In this document: positions 17,017-25,580 of the stretch, piece after piece
Layout: each line of letters starts with the position of its first letter
Position numbering within the stretch: position 1 is the first letter of the stretch
NCBI GenBank assembly: GCA_025055235.1
Contig: JANWYN010000066.1
Coordinates: 1-54,886, forward strand
DNA length: 54,886 bases
Source of the DNA: Candidatus Roseilinea sp.
GTDB taxonomy: Bacteria; Chloroflexota; Anaerolineae; J036; Brachytrichaceae
Direction: 5' to 3'
Notes under the pieces: generated by a model
Told to the model about the DNA's origin: nothing
Databases searched by the model: none
What the model saw: only the letters and a program-made list of their open reading frames with translations
Translations under genes and position numbers: made by a program

Positions 17017-18057
17017 ATGGACAAAGAGAATCTGGTCGCGCTCTACCGGCAGATGGTCCTCATTCGCGTATTCGAGGATCGCGCCGCAGAGATGTACGCC
17101 AAAGCCAAGATCGCCGGCTTCCTGCACCTATACAACGGCCAGGAAGCCGTCGCGGTCGGAGCAGTGTCGGCGCTGAACCCAGACGATGACGTGGTGGTCA
17201 ACTACCGCGATCACGGCTGGGCGCTGGCGCGCGGCTCGTCGGCGCGCGCGGTGATGGCCGAGCTGTTCGGGCGCGCGACGGGCACCACCGGCGGGCGCGG
17301 CGGCTCGATGCACTTGGTTGACGTGAAGAATCATTTTTGGGGCGGCTACGCCATCGTCGGCGGCCACCTGCCGCTGGCGGCCGGACTGGCTGCAGCAGCG
17401 CAATATCTCAAAACCGGCCGGGTGACGCTATGCTCGATGGGCGACGGCTCGACCAACATCGGCACCTTTCATGCCGCGCTGAACTGGGCTAAGTTGTGGA
17501 ATCTGCCCGTCATCTTCATGGTCGAGAACAACCAATATGCCATGGGGACGCACTACGACGTGCATAGCGCCGTGCCGATGCTCCAGAAGGCCGCCGGTTA
17601 CAACATGTATGCCGAAGAGGTGGACGGCATGGACGTGATGGCGGTGCGCGAGGCCGTGTGTCGCGTGGCGGAGCGCGCGCGCAGAGGCGAGGGGCCTTCC
17701 TTCCTCAACGTCGTCACCTACCGCTACCGCGGCCATTCCATGGCCGACCCGGATGTGCAGCGCGACAAGGCCGAGATCGCGCGATGGAAGGAGCGCGATC
17801 CGATCACGCGCTTCGCGCGGGACGTGCTGCTCAAGCGCAACCTAGTGACGCCGAAGGAACTCGAGGACATCCAGAAGAGCGTTGAGCAGGAAGTTGAAGA
17901 CGCGATCGAATTCGCCGACAAGAGCCCGGAGCCTGCGCTGGACACGCTCTACGATTACATCTACCAACAGCCCGTTCGGAACATGCAAATCGCCGGCTCG
18001 CTCATTCGCCCGCCCACGGTTGCAAAGGACATTCCCACGAACGGCAAACATGCATGA
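17017..18057 (+). CDS. pdhA: Pyruvate dehydrogenase-type E1 component, alpha subunit
   Basis: A 346-residue thiamine-diphosphate subunit of a 2-oxo-acid dehydrogenase. The TPP/Mg motif starts GDGSTN at residue 142 and ends with ENNQYAMGT. Also typical are RDHGWALARG, GGRGGSMHL and the phosphorylation-loop-like YRYRGHSMADP. A GGAGAAG Shine-Dalgarno sits just before the ATG. pdhB follows after 3 bp and E2 after a further 195 bp, so this is a PDH operon without E3. A pyruvate substrate is the default for this size and order; acetoin dehydrogenase has the same architecture and cannot be excluded. Confidence 0.88.
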   Translation: MDKENLVALYRQMVLIRVFEDRAAEMYAKAKIAGFLHLYNGQEAVAVGAVSALNPDDDVVVNYRDHGWALARGSSARAVMAELFGRATGTTGGRGGSMHLVDVKNHFWGGYAIVGGHLPLAAGLAAAAQYLKTGRVTLCSMGDGSTNIGTFHAALNWAKLWNLPVIFMVENNQYAMGTHYDVHSAVPMLQKAAGYNMYAEEVDGMDVMAVREAVCRVAERARRGEGPSFLNVVTYRYRGHSMADPDVQRDKAEIARWKERDPITRFARDVLLKRNLVTPKELEDIQKSVEQEVEDAIEFADKSPEPALDTLYDYIYQQPVRNMQIAGSLIRPPTVAKDIPTNGKHA

Positions 18058-18060
18058 GCC

Positions 18061-19044
18061 ATGGCAGAAATCACTTATCGCGAAGCGTTGAAGCGTGCGC
18101 TGCGTGAGGAGATGCAGCGCGACCCCACCGTGGTGATCTGGGGTGAAGATGTAGTGGCCTATGCAGGTGGCGGCGCATACGGCGTCACCTCGGGCCTGGC
18201 CAAGGAGTTCCCCGGCCGCGTGCGCGACACGCCCATCGCCGAAGAGGCGATTATCGGCGTCGGCATCGGCGCAGCCATGGGCGGCATGCGGCCGGTGTGC
18301 GAGATCATGACCGTCAACTTCACGCTTGTGGCCTGGGATCAAATTGTCAACCATGCTGCCAAGCAGAGCCACATGTTCAACGGCCAGATCAAAGTGCCGA
18401 TGGTCATCCGTACGCCTAACGGCCACGGCCGCACCGCTGCGACGCACTCGCAGAACTTCGACGCCTGGTTCGCCCACGTCCCCGGCTTGAAAGTAGTTGC
18501 GCCCTCCACACCCTACGACGCTAAAGGGCTGCTGAAGACCAGCATCCGCGACGACGACCCGGTCGTCTTCCTGGAGCACTTGCAGCTCTACGGCACGCGC
18601 GGCGAGGTTCCCGACGAGGAATATCTGATCCCCATCGGCGTGTCGGACTACAAGCGGCGCGGCAAAGATGTGACCATCGTGACCTGGGGGCGCATGACGA
18701 TGGAGAGCCTCAAAGCTGCGCGCATCCTGGCCGAAGAGGGCATCGAGGTCGAGATCGTAGATCTGCGCACGTTGCGACCGCTCGACCTATCGCTGGCGCT
18801 GGAGTCCGTCCACAAGACCAATCGCGTCATCGTGGTCGAGGAGGGCTGGCGCACGGCCGGCCTAGGCGCGGAGATCGCTGCATCGTTGCAGGAGATGGCG
18901 TTCAACGACCTAGATGCGCCGATCGCGCGAGTGGCCGGCCTGGAAGTGCCGATGCCCTACGCCAGGAACCTGGAGCGCGCGACGCTTCCATTCGCCGAAG
19001 ACGTGGTCGCCGCCGTTCACGCGATGATGCAGCAGCAATACTAA
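18061..19044 (+). CDS. pdhB: Pyruvate dehydrogenase-type E1 component, beta subunit
   Basis: A 327-residue partner of the alpha subunit, forming the E1 heterotetramer that decarboxylates the 2-oxo acid and passes the acyl group to the E2 lipoyl. Family landmarks are VVIWGEDV near residue 24, FPGRVRDTPIAEEAIIGVGIGAAMGG with the catalytic Glu, TPNGHGRTAATHSQ and the C-terminal transketolase domain beginning near residue 200 with DVTIVTWGRM and EVEIVDLRTLRPLD. It begins 3 bp after the pdhA stop. The 195-bp gap after it holds an inverted repeat that could tune E2 expression. Confidence 0.9.
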   Translation: MAEITYREALKRALREEMQRDPTVVIWGEDVVAYAGGGAYGVTSGLAKEFPGRVRDTPIAEEAIIGVGIGAAMGGMRPVCEIMTVNFTLVAWDQIVNHAAKQSHMFNGQIKVPMVIRTPNGHGRTAATHSQNFDAWFAHVPGLKVVAPSTPYDAKGLLKTSIRDDDPVVFLEHLQLYGTRGEVPDEEYLIPIGVSDYKRRGKDVTIVTWGRMTMESLKAARILAEEGIEVEIVDLRTLRPLDLSLALESVHKTNRVIVVEEGWRTAGLGAEIAASLQEMAFNDLDAPIARVAGLEVPMPYARNLERATLPFAEDVVAAVHAMMQQQY

Positions 19045-19130
19045 AGAACCCCGGTTTCTAATCGCGCAAGCCAACAATCTAATGGACTAATGAATGCCGC
19101 GAAGATTTGAAGGCCAAAAACCGGGTTTCT
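19045..19130. repeat. Inverted repeat in the pdhB-E2 gap
   Basis: AGAACCCCGGTTT (19045-19057) and AAACCGGGTTTCT (19118-19130) pair over 13 bp with one mismatch and enclose a 60-nt loop. It starts at the pdhB stop. The remaining gap to 19239 shows no gene. Confidence 0.65.
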
Positions 19131-19239
19131 GCGTAACCAATCGCCGCGCAACGTGAGATACTAAAATCGGGAACCGAGAAAGCAATCCGGGAGAACACCG
19201 GCGCGCTGAAATCTCGCTTCTCAGTTCTTCGTTCCAAAC

Positions 19240-20544
19240 ATGGCTACAGAAATCACCATGCCCCAGATGGGGTTCGACATGACCGAAGGCACGATCGCCG
19301 CCTGGTTGAAGAAGGAAGGCGATCCCGTGACCAAGGGCGAGCCGATCGCGGAGATCGAGACCGACAAGACCACCATTCAGATCGAATCGTTCAGCAACGG
19401 CATATTGCGCAAGATCATCGCTCAAGCCGGCCAGCGGGTGCCCGTCGGTCACGTCATCGGCATTATCGCCGACCCGGATGAGCAACTCGAGGCTGCACAG
19501 CCGCCCGCCTCGGCGCAGCCGGCCGCGCCAGCCGCGCCGAAGTCCAACGGAGCAGCGCAGGCTGAATCGCGGGTGCAACCATCGGCTGACGCGCCGCAGG
19601 TGGTGAACGAAGGCCGGATTATCGCCACGCCGGTCGCCCGGCGGCTGGCCGAGGAGCGCGGCATTGACCTGCGCTACGTCAAGGGCACCGGCCCAGAAGG
19701 GCGCATCACTAAGGCCGACGTCGAGGCGTTCGTGCCGCCGGCGCCGCCCGTGCCCACGCCCGAGCCGGAGCCGATCGGCAAGCCCCTCGGCAGCCCGATC
19801 CTCAAAGCGCCCGAGCCAACACCGCCGCCTGCGCCGGTCGCTCAGCCGGCTGCAGCGCCTGCTGCCAAACAGCCGCTCACCCGCATGCGGCAGACCATCG
19901 CGACGCGCATGGTCGCCAGCAAGCAGCAGGTGCCGCACTTCTACATCACCGTTGCAGTGGAGATGGACGCCGCTCTGGCACTGCGCGCGCAGATCAACGA
20001 GTCGTTGAAGCCGGAAGGGATCAAGATCTCGGTGAACGACATGGTCATCCGCGCCGTCGCGCTGGCCCTGCGGCGCTTCCCCAACATGAATGCCTCGTTC
20101 ACGCCGGAGGGCATCGAGATGCGCGATTACGTGAACGTGGCCAGCGCCGTGACGGTCGAGGGCGGCCTGGTCACGGTCACCGTGCGCGACACCGACAAGA
20201 AGACGCTCAAGCAGATCAGCCAAGAGATGACCGCGCTGGCCGAGCGGGCGCGCAACAACAAGATGCAGCCGGGCGATACGGGTGGGCAGACGTTCACTAT
20301 CAGCAACCTCGGCATGTACAACGTCGAGAATTTCATTGCCATCGTCAACCAGCCCGATGCCGGCATCTTGGCCGTGGCGACGGCGACGCCGACGCCGGTG
20401 GTGCGCAACGGCGAGATCGTCATCCGCACCATGATGAACATGACCCTCTCCGGCGATCATCGCGTGACGGACGGCGCCGAGGGCGCGCAGTTCATCAACG
20501 AGGTGAAGCGTCTGCTCGAGAATCCATGGAGCTTGGTGCTCTAG
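19240..20544 (+). CDS. pdhC: Dihydrolipoamide acyltransferase (E2)
   Basis: A 434-residue core enzyme that moves the acyl group from lipoyl-lysine to CoA. Domains in order are one lipoyl domain (residues 1-76, with modified Lys43 in ETDKTT), an Ala/Pro linker, the E1/E3-binding domain (about 125-165, with ATPVARRLAEERGIDL and GPEGRITKADVE), a second Pro-rich linker, and the catalytic domain from about 205. The active site HxxxDG is HRVTDG at 407-412 inside SGDHRVTDGAEGAQF. The single lipoyl domain is common in bacteria. It needs an E3 (lipoamide dehydrogenase) encoded elsewhere. A T-tailed terminator follows within 50 bp. Confidence 0.92.
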   Translation: MATEITMPQMGFDMTEGTIAAWLKKEGDPVTKGEPIAEIETDKTTIQIESFSNGILRKIIAQAGQRVPVGHVIGIIADPDEQLEAAQPPASAQPAAPAAPKSNGAAQAESRVQPSADAPQVVNEGRIIATPVARRLAEERGIDLRYVKGTGPEGRITKADVEAFVPPAPPVPTPEPEPIGKPLGSPILKAPEPTPPPAPVAQPAAAPAAKQPLTRMRQTIATRMVASKQQVPHFYITVAVEMDAALALRAQINESLKPEGIKISVNDMVIRAVALALRRFPNMNASFTPEGIEMRDYVNVASAVTVEGGLVTVTVRDTDKKTLKQISQEMTALAERARNNKMQPGDTGGQTFTISNLGMYNVENFIAIVNQPDAGILAVATATPTPVVRNGEIVIRTMMNMTLSGDHRVTDGAEGAQFINEVKRLLENPWSLVL

Positions 20545-20559
20545 CTTTTGCGACGATAT

Positions 20560-20594
20560 GCCGCTTGCCGTCATGGACGACAAGCGGCTTTTTT
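20560..20594 (+). terminator. Rho-independent terminator of the pdh operon
   Basis: GCCGCTTG (20560-20567) pairs with CAAGCGGC (20581-20588), the loop can fold further (GTC/GAC), and TTTTTT follows. It lies 16 bp after the E2 stop. Confidence 0.88.
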
Positions 20595-20647
20595 ATCGCG
20601 CAACGCCGAAGCGATCACGCGATTCGAGTGTTACCTTAACATTCCAC

Positions 20648-21937
20648 ATGAATTCGGAGTTCATCATTCAAGGCGGCGTGCGTCTGCACGGCGAGGTGGT
20701 CGCCTCCGGCAACAAGAACGCGGCGTTGCCGCTGCTCGCCGCCAGCCTGCTCACCGACGAGCCGCTGATCCTGCACAACGTGCCGCGCATTCGCGATGTG
20801 GAGATCATGGCGCACCTGCTGCAGACGCTCGGCGTGTCGGTCGAGTGGATTGCCCGGAACAGCTTGCGCCTGCATGCAGCGGACGTGAACGCCTGCCAAC
20901 TGAGCCGCGATTTGTGCCGCGAGATTCGCGCCAGCATCCTGCTGGCCGGCCCGATGCTGGGGCGCGCCGGGGGGATCAACCTTCCGCCGCCGGGCGGCGA
21001 CGTGATCGGCCGCCGCCGGCTCGACACACACTTCCTCGCCTTCAGCGCCCTGGGCGCGAACATCAGCGTCAACGGCGACTTCCAGATCAACACCGATGGC
21101 CTGACCGGCGCAGACATCTTGCTCGACGAAGCCAGCGTGACCGCAACCGAGAACGCCATCATGGCCGCGGCGCTGGCGAAGGGCGTCACCGTGCTGCGCA
21201 ACGCCGCTAGCGAGCCGCACGTGCAAGACCTCTGCCACTGCCTCAATCGCATGGGTGCGCGCATCGAGAACATCGGCTCGAACACGCTGGTGATTTACGG
21301 CCGCGACCGGCTGGGCGGTGCAGAGTTCACCATCGGCGCGGACAACATCGAGGTCACCAGCTTCATCGTCATCGGCGCACTGTGCGCCGACGAACAGGGG
21401 CTATGGATTCGCAACGCCGACCCACAACACCTGGGCATGACGCGGCTGGTGCTGCGCCGGCTCGGCATTCGTTTCGAGACGCACGGCGCAGATGTGTTCG
21501 TGCCGGGCAACCAGCGCCTGGTCGTCGAGCCGGAGTTCGACGGCTATATGCCGAAGATTGACGACAACCCTTGGCCGGCCTTCCCCGCCGACGCCATCAG
21601 CGCGGCCATCGTCGCCGCTACGCAGGCTGAGGGCAGCGTGCTGTTCCATGAGAAGATGTACGAGAGCCGCTTATACTGGGTGGACAAGCTGATCAGCATG
21701 GGCGCGCGCATCGTGCTGTGCGACCCGCACCGCTGCGTGGTGCAAGGCCCCAGCCGGCTGCGCGGCGAGCGCGTGCAAAGCCCGGACATCCGCGCCGGCG
21801 TCGCCCTGGTGATCGCCGCGCTGTGCGCCGAGGACGTGAGCGTGATCCAGAACGTCCAGCAGATTGACCGCGGCTACGAGCGCTTCGAGGAGAAGCTGCG
21901 CGCCATCGGGGCGCAGATCGAGCGCCGGCCGAGTTGA
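20648..21937 (+). CDS. murA: UDP-GlcNAc 1-carboxyvinyltransferase with Asp active site
   Basis: A 429-residue enzyme that adds enolpyruvate from PEP to UDP-GlcNAc, the first committed step of peptidoglycan synthesis. The start at 20648 gives the standard N-terminus (FIIQGGVRLHGEVVASGNKNAALPLLAA); the 30 extra upstream codons overlap the pdh terminator. The flexible active-site loop reads PPPGGDVIGRRRLDTHF. The residue normally Cys (Cys115 in E. coli) is Asp118 here, as in mycobacterial and chlamydial MurA, which makes the enzyme insensitive to fosfomycin. Other expected segments include the DNPWPAFPAD stretch. It converges on the DUF1405 gene with an 18-bp gap. Confidence 0.93.
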   Translation: MNSEFIIQGGVRLHGEVVASGNKNAALPLLAASLLTDEPLILHNVPRIRDVEIMAHLLQTLGVSVEWIARNSLRLHAADVNACQLSRDLCREIRASILLAGPMLGRAGGINLPPPGGDVIGRRRLDTHFLAFSALGANISVNGDFQINTDGLTGADILLDEASVTATENAIMAAALAKGVTVLRNAASEPHVQDLCHCLNRMGARIENIGSNTLVIYGRDRLGGAEFTIGADNIEVTSFIVIGALCADEQGLWIRNADPQHLGMTRLVLRRLGIRFETHGADVFVPGNQRLVVEPEFDGYMPKIDDNPWPAFPADAISAAIVAATQAEGSVLFHEKMYESRLYWVDKLISMGARIVLCDPHRCVVQGPSRLRGERVQSPDIRAGVALVIAALCAEDVSVIQNVQQIDRGYERFEEKLRAIGAQIERRPS

Positions 21938-21955
21938 GGCGCGCCGCTGCCGGCG

Positions 21956-22645
21956 TCAGCGCCCCGACGCGCGCGCCGGCGCAGGTCGCTTCGCCGATTT
22001 GTGACGGTGCACCATCGCTCGGCTCAGCAACAGCCCGTTCAGCAGCCAGGTCATGACGATGGCGTTCCACATCATGGCCGGCACAAGCGCCACCGGGTCG
22101 CCGTTGATCCACGGCAGCGGCGGGTAGTAGCCATAGCCGCCCAGCCGGCCGGGGGCGATCGGCGCGTAGTCCACGATGTCGCTGAGCACGAACCAGCCGA
22201 ACGTGAGGAGCGAGTCGCGCACGCTTGGCTGCACATACTGCAACAGCAGTAGCCCCATGATTGTCAGCCCGAAGTGCGTGGCGAACATCACCGGCCCGCT
22301 GAACACGCCGCTCAGTTCGACGTCGCCGGTGCGCGCCCAGTACAGCGCCCAGAACGACATCGTCCACACGCCGTATTTGATGCAAAACACCGCCGTGAGC
22401 TGGTTGATCAGGTTGCTGGTCCGGTTCAGGTGCATGAGGATGAGGGCGATGCCGAACATCAGCGCCGCCAGCGGACAATCGGGGATGAATGGATATGCCC
22501 ATAGCGGCGCGTTGACCTCGCCGAAGAAGCTGCCATACCAGCCGGCTGTGCCGAAGACGAACGCGAAGACGCACGCACCGAACGCCGACCAGGCCGGCGC
22601 CGGCGTGCGGATCACCCAGTCACTTAACGCGCGAATCCACCGCAT
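21956..22645 (-). CDS. DUF1405 family membrane protein
   Basis: A 229-residue integral membrane protein with about six hydrophobic segments, starting near residue 17 (PAWSAFGACVFAFVFGTAGWYG). The motif AYPFIPDCPLAALMFGIALI resembles the PDSP/PDCP segment of DUF1405 (YpjA-like) proteins, whose function is unknown. The tail is basic and would be cytoplasmic. A TACACT box on the minus strand at 22670-22665 and a GAGGTGAG Shine-Dalgarno just before the ATG suggest its own leadered transcript. No functional link with the neighbouring murA is evident. Confidence 0.7.
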   Translation of the reverse strand: MRWIRALSDWVIRTPAPAWSAFGACVFAFVFGTAGWYGSFFGEVNAPLWAYPFIPDCPLAALMFGIALILMHLNRTSNLINQLTAVFCIKYGVWTMSFWALYWARTGDVELSGVFSGPVMFATHFGLTIMGLLLLQYVQPSVRDSLLTFGWFVLSDIVDYAPIAPGRLGGYGYYPPLPWINGDPVALVPAMMWNAIVMTWLLNGLLLSRAMVHRHKSAKRPAPARASGR

Positions 22646-22839
22646 CGCTCACCTCGTGGCCGGAAGTGTAGCGCAGACGGGATCGGTCATGTCTGGCATT
22701 TGCACTATGCTGCTGGCCGACCTACCGGTTTGTCAGTCCGAGGCTGGATTCCCGCTTGCGCCGATGTAGAAGTTCATTTTGACAAACTGCTCGATTGCGG
22801 CGAGTCTTCTTCAACCCAATCCCACAGGAGCGATGTGCG

Positions 22840-23727
22840 ATGCGCTTTGGAATGAGCGGGTGCTTTTTGCCCGCAGACATGAATGATCTGACGCCGGAGC
22901 TATGCCGCCGGGTGCGCGCGCTCGGCTTCAGCGGCATCTTCACGCGCTTCGCCGCCAACGATCCGCGCGAGACGCCGCGACACGTTGCGCAGCGCGTGCG
23001 CGACGTGCTGGCCGGCGAAGGCGTGCGCATGTATCAGGCCACCGGCTACTGGCAGAACATGATCACGCCGGATGAAAACGTCCGGCGCGAGTCGGTGCGC
23101 GTGATTCAGGCGGCGCTGCGGTTGGCCGGCTGGATGGGCGCGCGGGCCATAGACACCGGCCCCGGCTCGATGTATCCCGACAGCGCCGGCGTGCATGCCG
23201 CGTCATGGTGGCCGCATCCTTACAACTGGACGGCCGAGGCGCGCCGCCAACTGGTGAAGACGCTGAAGGAGTGCGCCCCGGCTGCCGAAGACGCCGGCGT
23301 CTACCTCTGCCTAGAGGGCGCGCAGACGGTGACGCTGGAGAACGCTCGCGTGACGCGCGAGGTGCTGGACGAAGTCGGCTCGCCCTGGGTGCGCAGCGAC
23401 TACGACTCGGCCAACTGGCTGACGTTGAAGACGGTGTACGACTCAACGGCAGCAATCGAATCCGACTTCGACACGTTGGGCGAATATATCGTCAGTTGCC
23501 ATGCCAAAGACGCCTGGCCGGTGAACCATCTCAACGTGCGGGTAGATCAAGGCTGTCCCGGGCGCGGGCTGGTGGACTTCCGGACGCTCTTCCGGCGCAT
23601 GGAGGCGCTGTCGCCCGACTACCCGGTGATCGCCGAGGGCAACACAACCGAAGAGCTGCCGCAGGTCAGCGCGCTCTTCCATCGAATTGCCGATGAGCTG
23701 GGCATTCGTGTGTTGGATGATGCCTAA
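22840..23727 (+). CDS. Sugar-phosphate isomerase/epimerase-like TIM-barrel protein
   Basis: A 295-residue AP-endonuclease-2/xylose-isomerase-like barrel. The start is set by AGGAG 9 bp before the ATG. Metal-binding positions of the family are visible: CLEGAQ (Glu, near residue 164), SDYDSANW (Asp/Asn), CHAKDAW (His) and VIAEGN (Glu near the end). Such proteins act on sugar phosphates, keto-sugars or inositol derivatives, often beside Gfo/Idh enzymes; three of those lie in this window, though not adjacent. A TTGACA at 22779-22784 may be a -35, but its -10 is poor. The exact substrate is unknown. Confidence 0.8.
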   Translation: MRFGMSGCFLPADMNDLTPELCRRVRALGFSGIFTRFAANDPRETPRHVAQRVRDVLAGEGVRMYQATGYWQNMITPDENVRRESVRVIQAALRLAGWMGARAIDTGPGSMYPDSAGVHAASWWPHPYNWTAEARRQLVKTLKECAPAAEDAGVYLCLEGAQTVTLENARVTREVLDEVGSPWVRSDYDSANWLTLKTVYDSTAAIESDFDTLGEYIVSCHAKDAWPVNHLNVRVDQGCPGRGLVDFRTLFRRMEALSPDYPVIAEGNTTEELPQVSALFHRIADELGIRVLDDA

Positions 23728-23753
23728 TAAATCCCCGATCTTGGCAAAGCACC

Positions 23754-23826
23754 GGGCGCATTTGCGCATAGAGGCAAAATTCGCACGGTCGGGCACGGAC
23801 TCCGTTCCGCGCCTATCTATGCTGCC
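23754..23826. repeat. MITE-like element, family 1, partial copy D, in a 427-bp gap
   Basis: GGGCGCATTTGCGCATA opens a block whose middle (GGCAAAA, CACGG..GGGC, TTCCGCGCCTAT) matches the copies at 15045 and 43239, but the right inverted end is missing. The rest of the gap 23728-24154 holds other palindromes (CGCTGGGAT/ATCCCAGCG at about 23920-23942) and no credible gene. Confidence 0.6.
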
Positions 23827-24031
23827 AACGGGGGCAGACGCAGACCCGCCCGGCGTAAACGCCTGGGCTGAAAGGGGCGGGATGCACGCAGACCCGCTTG
23901 CCCGTATGCTCAGCGCTGGGATTTATCCCAGCGCGACTGAAGCAAATATCGCTGCGGGCCGATCTGCGCTCCCCCATTTTGAAATGCACACCAATGCACC
24001 TGGGGAAGTGGGTGCACTTTTCTAGAGGGTG

Positions 24032-24065
24032 ATGTACGGCGCGGCACGGAGACCACGCCGTACAT
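24032..24065. repeat. Palindrome upstream of the threonine aldolase gene
   Basis: ATGTACGGCG (24032-24041) and CGCCGTACAT (24056-24065) form a perfect 10-bp inverted repeat with a 14-nt spacer, about 80 bp before the next promoter. It could be an operator or part of a repeat element. Confidence 0.6.
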
Positions 24066-24142
24066 ATGGCGCGTCAGCAGGCCGCAGCACAGACCGGCAA
24101 CGCCCCCAACAAAAAATTCACCCCTGCTAGGTGAGTCCGCGC

Positions 24143-24148
24143 TAGAAT
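24143..24148 (+). promoter_or_regulatory. -10 box (TAGAAT) before ltaE
   Basis: TAGAAT ends 6 bp before the ATG at 24155; no Shine-Dalgarno sequence is visible. Consistent with a leaderless mRNA. Confidence 0.6.
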
Positions 24149-24154
24149 CCTCAC

Positions 24155-25243
24155 ATGGCACTCAACGGATGCATTGACCTCCGCTCCGACACGTTGACCG
24201 TGCCCACGCCGGCCATGCGCGAAGCGATGGCGACTGCCAAAGTGGGCGACGATGTGTTCGGCGAAGACCCCACCGTGAACAAGCTGCAGGAAATGGCCGC
24301 CGAGAAGCTCGGCCACGAGGCAGCGCTGCTGGTCAGCAGCGGCACGATGGGCAACCTGACGGCGCTGCTGGCGCATTGCGGCCGTGGCGACGAGGCGATC
24401 GTCGGCGATTGGTCGCACGTCTACATCAACGAGGCCGGCGGCTTGTCCGTCGTTGGCGGCATCCTGCCGCACGTCGTCCCCAACCAGCCGGATGGCTCGC
24501 TGAAGCTGGAGGACATCGAGGCGGCGATCCGTCCCGACAACGCGCACTTCCCGACGACGCGCGTCATCGCGCTGGAGAACACGCACAACCGGATGGGGGG
24601 CGCGTATCTCACGCCGGAGTACACGCGCCAGGTCGCCGATCTGGCCCACGCGCGCGGGCTGAAGCTGCACATTGACGGCGCGCGCATCTTCAACGCGGCC
24701 GTCGCGCAGAACGTAGATGTGAAAGCGTTGGCGCAATGCGCCGACAGCGTCACGTTCTGCCTGAGCAAAGGGTTGAGTGGTCCGGTCGGCAGCGTGCTGT
24801 GTGGATCGAAGGCGTTCATCCGCATCGCCCACAAGCGGCGCAAGGTGCTGGGCGGCGGCATGCGCCAGGCCGGCGTGATCGCGGCAGCCGGCATTGTGGC
24901 ACTCGAGCAGATGGTCGAACGCCTGCGCGACGATCATGCCAACGCGCGCATCCTGGCCGAGGGCATCGCCCAGGTCGAAGGGCTGCACGTCAACCTGGAT
25001 GGGGTGAAGACCAACATGGTGTACTTCGACCTCGACCCCGCCTTGCCCTTCGACGCTGCCGAGTTGTGCCGGCGCGCTGCCGCCGAGCGGGTGAAGATGT
25101 TGCCGACCGGCCCGCGCCGCATCCGCGCCGTGACGCACTGCTACGTCTCGCGTGAAGAAGTGATCGAGGCAGCGCAAGTGATCGCGCATGTGACGCACCA
25201 CTGGCAGGGGCAAGCCGTAGACGGCAAGGTGCAGGCCTACTGA
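24155..25243 (+). CDS. ltaE: Low-specificity L-threonine aldolase
   Basis: A 362-residue PLP enzyme (fold type I) that cleaves threonine or allo-threonine to glycine and acetaldehyde. The N-terminus is typical: DLRSDTLTVPTPAMREAMA and VGDDVFGEDPTVN. The PLP lysine is Lys205 in FCLSKGLSGPVGS, LHIDGARIFNAA holds the Asp that binds the pyridine nitrogen, and ENTHNRMGG is the substrate loop. The start is fixed by the conserved N-terminus and a TAGAAT box 6 bp upstream. It stands alone between repeat-rich gaps and could supply glycine or take part in amino-acid catabolism alongside the peptide importers. Confidence 0.92.
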   Translation: MALNGCIDLRSDTLTVPTPAMREAMATAKVGDDVFGEDPTVNKLQEMAAEKLGHEAALLVSSGTMGNLTALLAHCGRGDEAIVGDWSHVYINEAGGLSVVGGILPHVVPNQPDGSLKLEDIEAAIRPDNAHFPTTRVIALENTHNRMGGAYLTPEYTRQVADLAHARGLKLHIDGARIFNAAVAQNVDVKALAQCADSVTFCLSKGLSGPVGSVLCGSKAFIRIAHKRRKVLGGGMRQAGVIAAAGIVALEQMVERLRDDHANARILAEGIAQVEGLHVNLDGVKTNMVYFDLDPALPFDAAELCRRAAAERVKMLPTGPRRIRAVTHCYVSREEVIEAAQVIAHVTHHWQGQAVDGKVQAY

Positions 25244-25329
25244 TGCAACTCTGCCCGGCGACTCAAAGTCGCGGGCAACTCAGGGCGAAGCCCACTGTGG
25301 GCTAATTCGCCTTCAAACGACATGCGCAT

Positions 25330-25418
25330 GTCATTCCCGCAAAGCTTGTCCCCGCGAAGGCGGGGAGCGGGAATCCAGCCATGCATAGTCTCTGGATGCC
25401 CGCGCAAGCGGGCATGAC
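25330..25418. repeat. Dispersed palindromic repeat (GTCATTCCCGC type)
   Basis: An 89-bp element with inverted ends GTCATTCCCGC and GCGGGCATGAC (one mismatch) and internal hairpins (CCCGCGAAGGCGGG, CCCGCGCAAGCGGG). I recall sequences of this kind as scattered intergenic repeats in many unrelated bacteria. The rest of the gap 25244-25580 shows no gene. Confidence 0.78.
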
Positions 25419-25565
25419 GTATCTGCGGTTTCAGAACAAAACACGCTTTGATTGAGCAATCGGTATTGGGCCGCAAGTCACCGAAGGGCAACTGCGCTTT
25501 GCACAGCGCTGTTTCGATCGCCGCGTAACATGAGTCACTGATGCGAAGCCGCCATGCGCCCGCCG

Positions 25566-25571
25566 TATACT
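25566..25571 (+). promoter_or_regulatory. -10 box (TATACT) before the PIG-L gene
   Basis: TATACT ends 9 bp before the ATG at 25581 and no Shine-Dalgarno sequence is seen, so the mRNA may begin at or very near the start codon. Confidence 0.55.
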
Positions 25572-25580
25572 CCGGCGCGC

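Noticed and set aside
19087..20583. 498-codon minus-strand frame opposite the E2 gene
   Set aside because: His/Arg/Asp-rich shadow of a well-identified acyltransferase; no family features.
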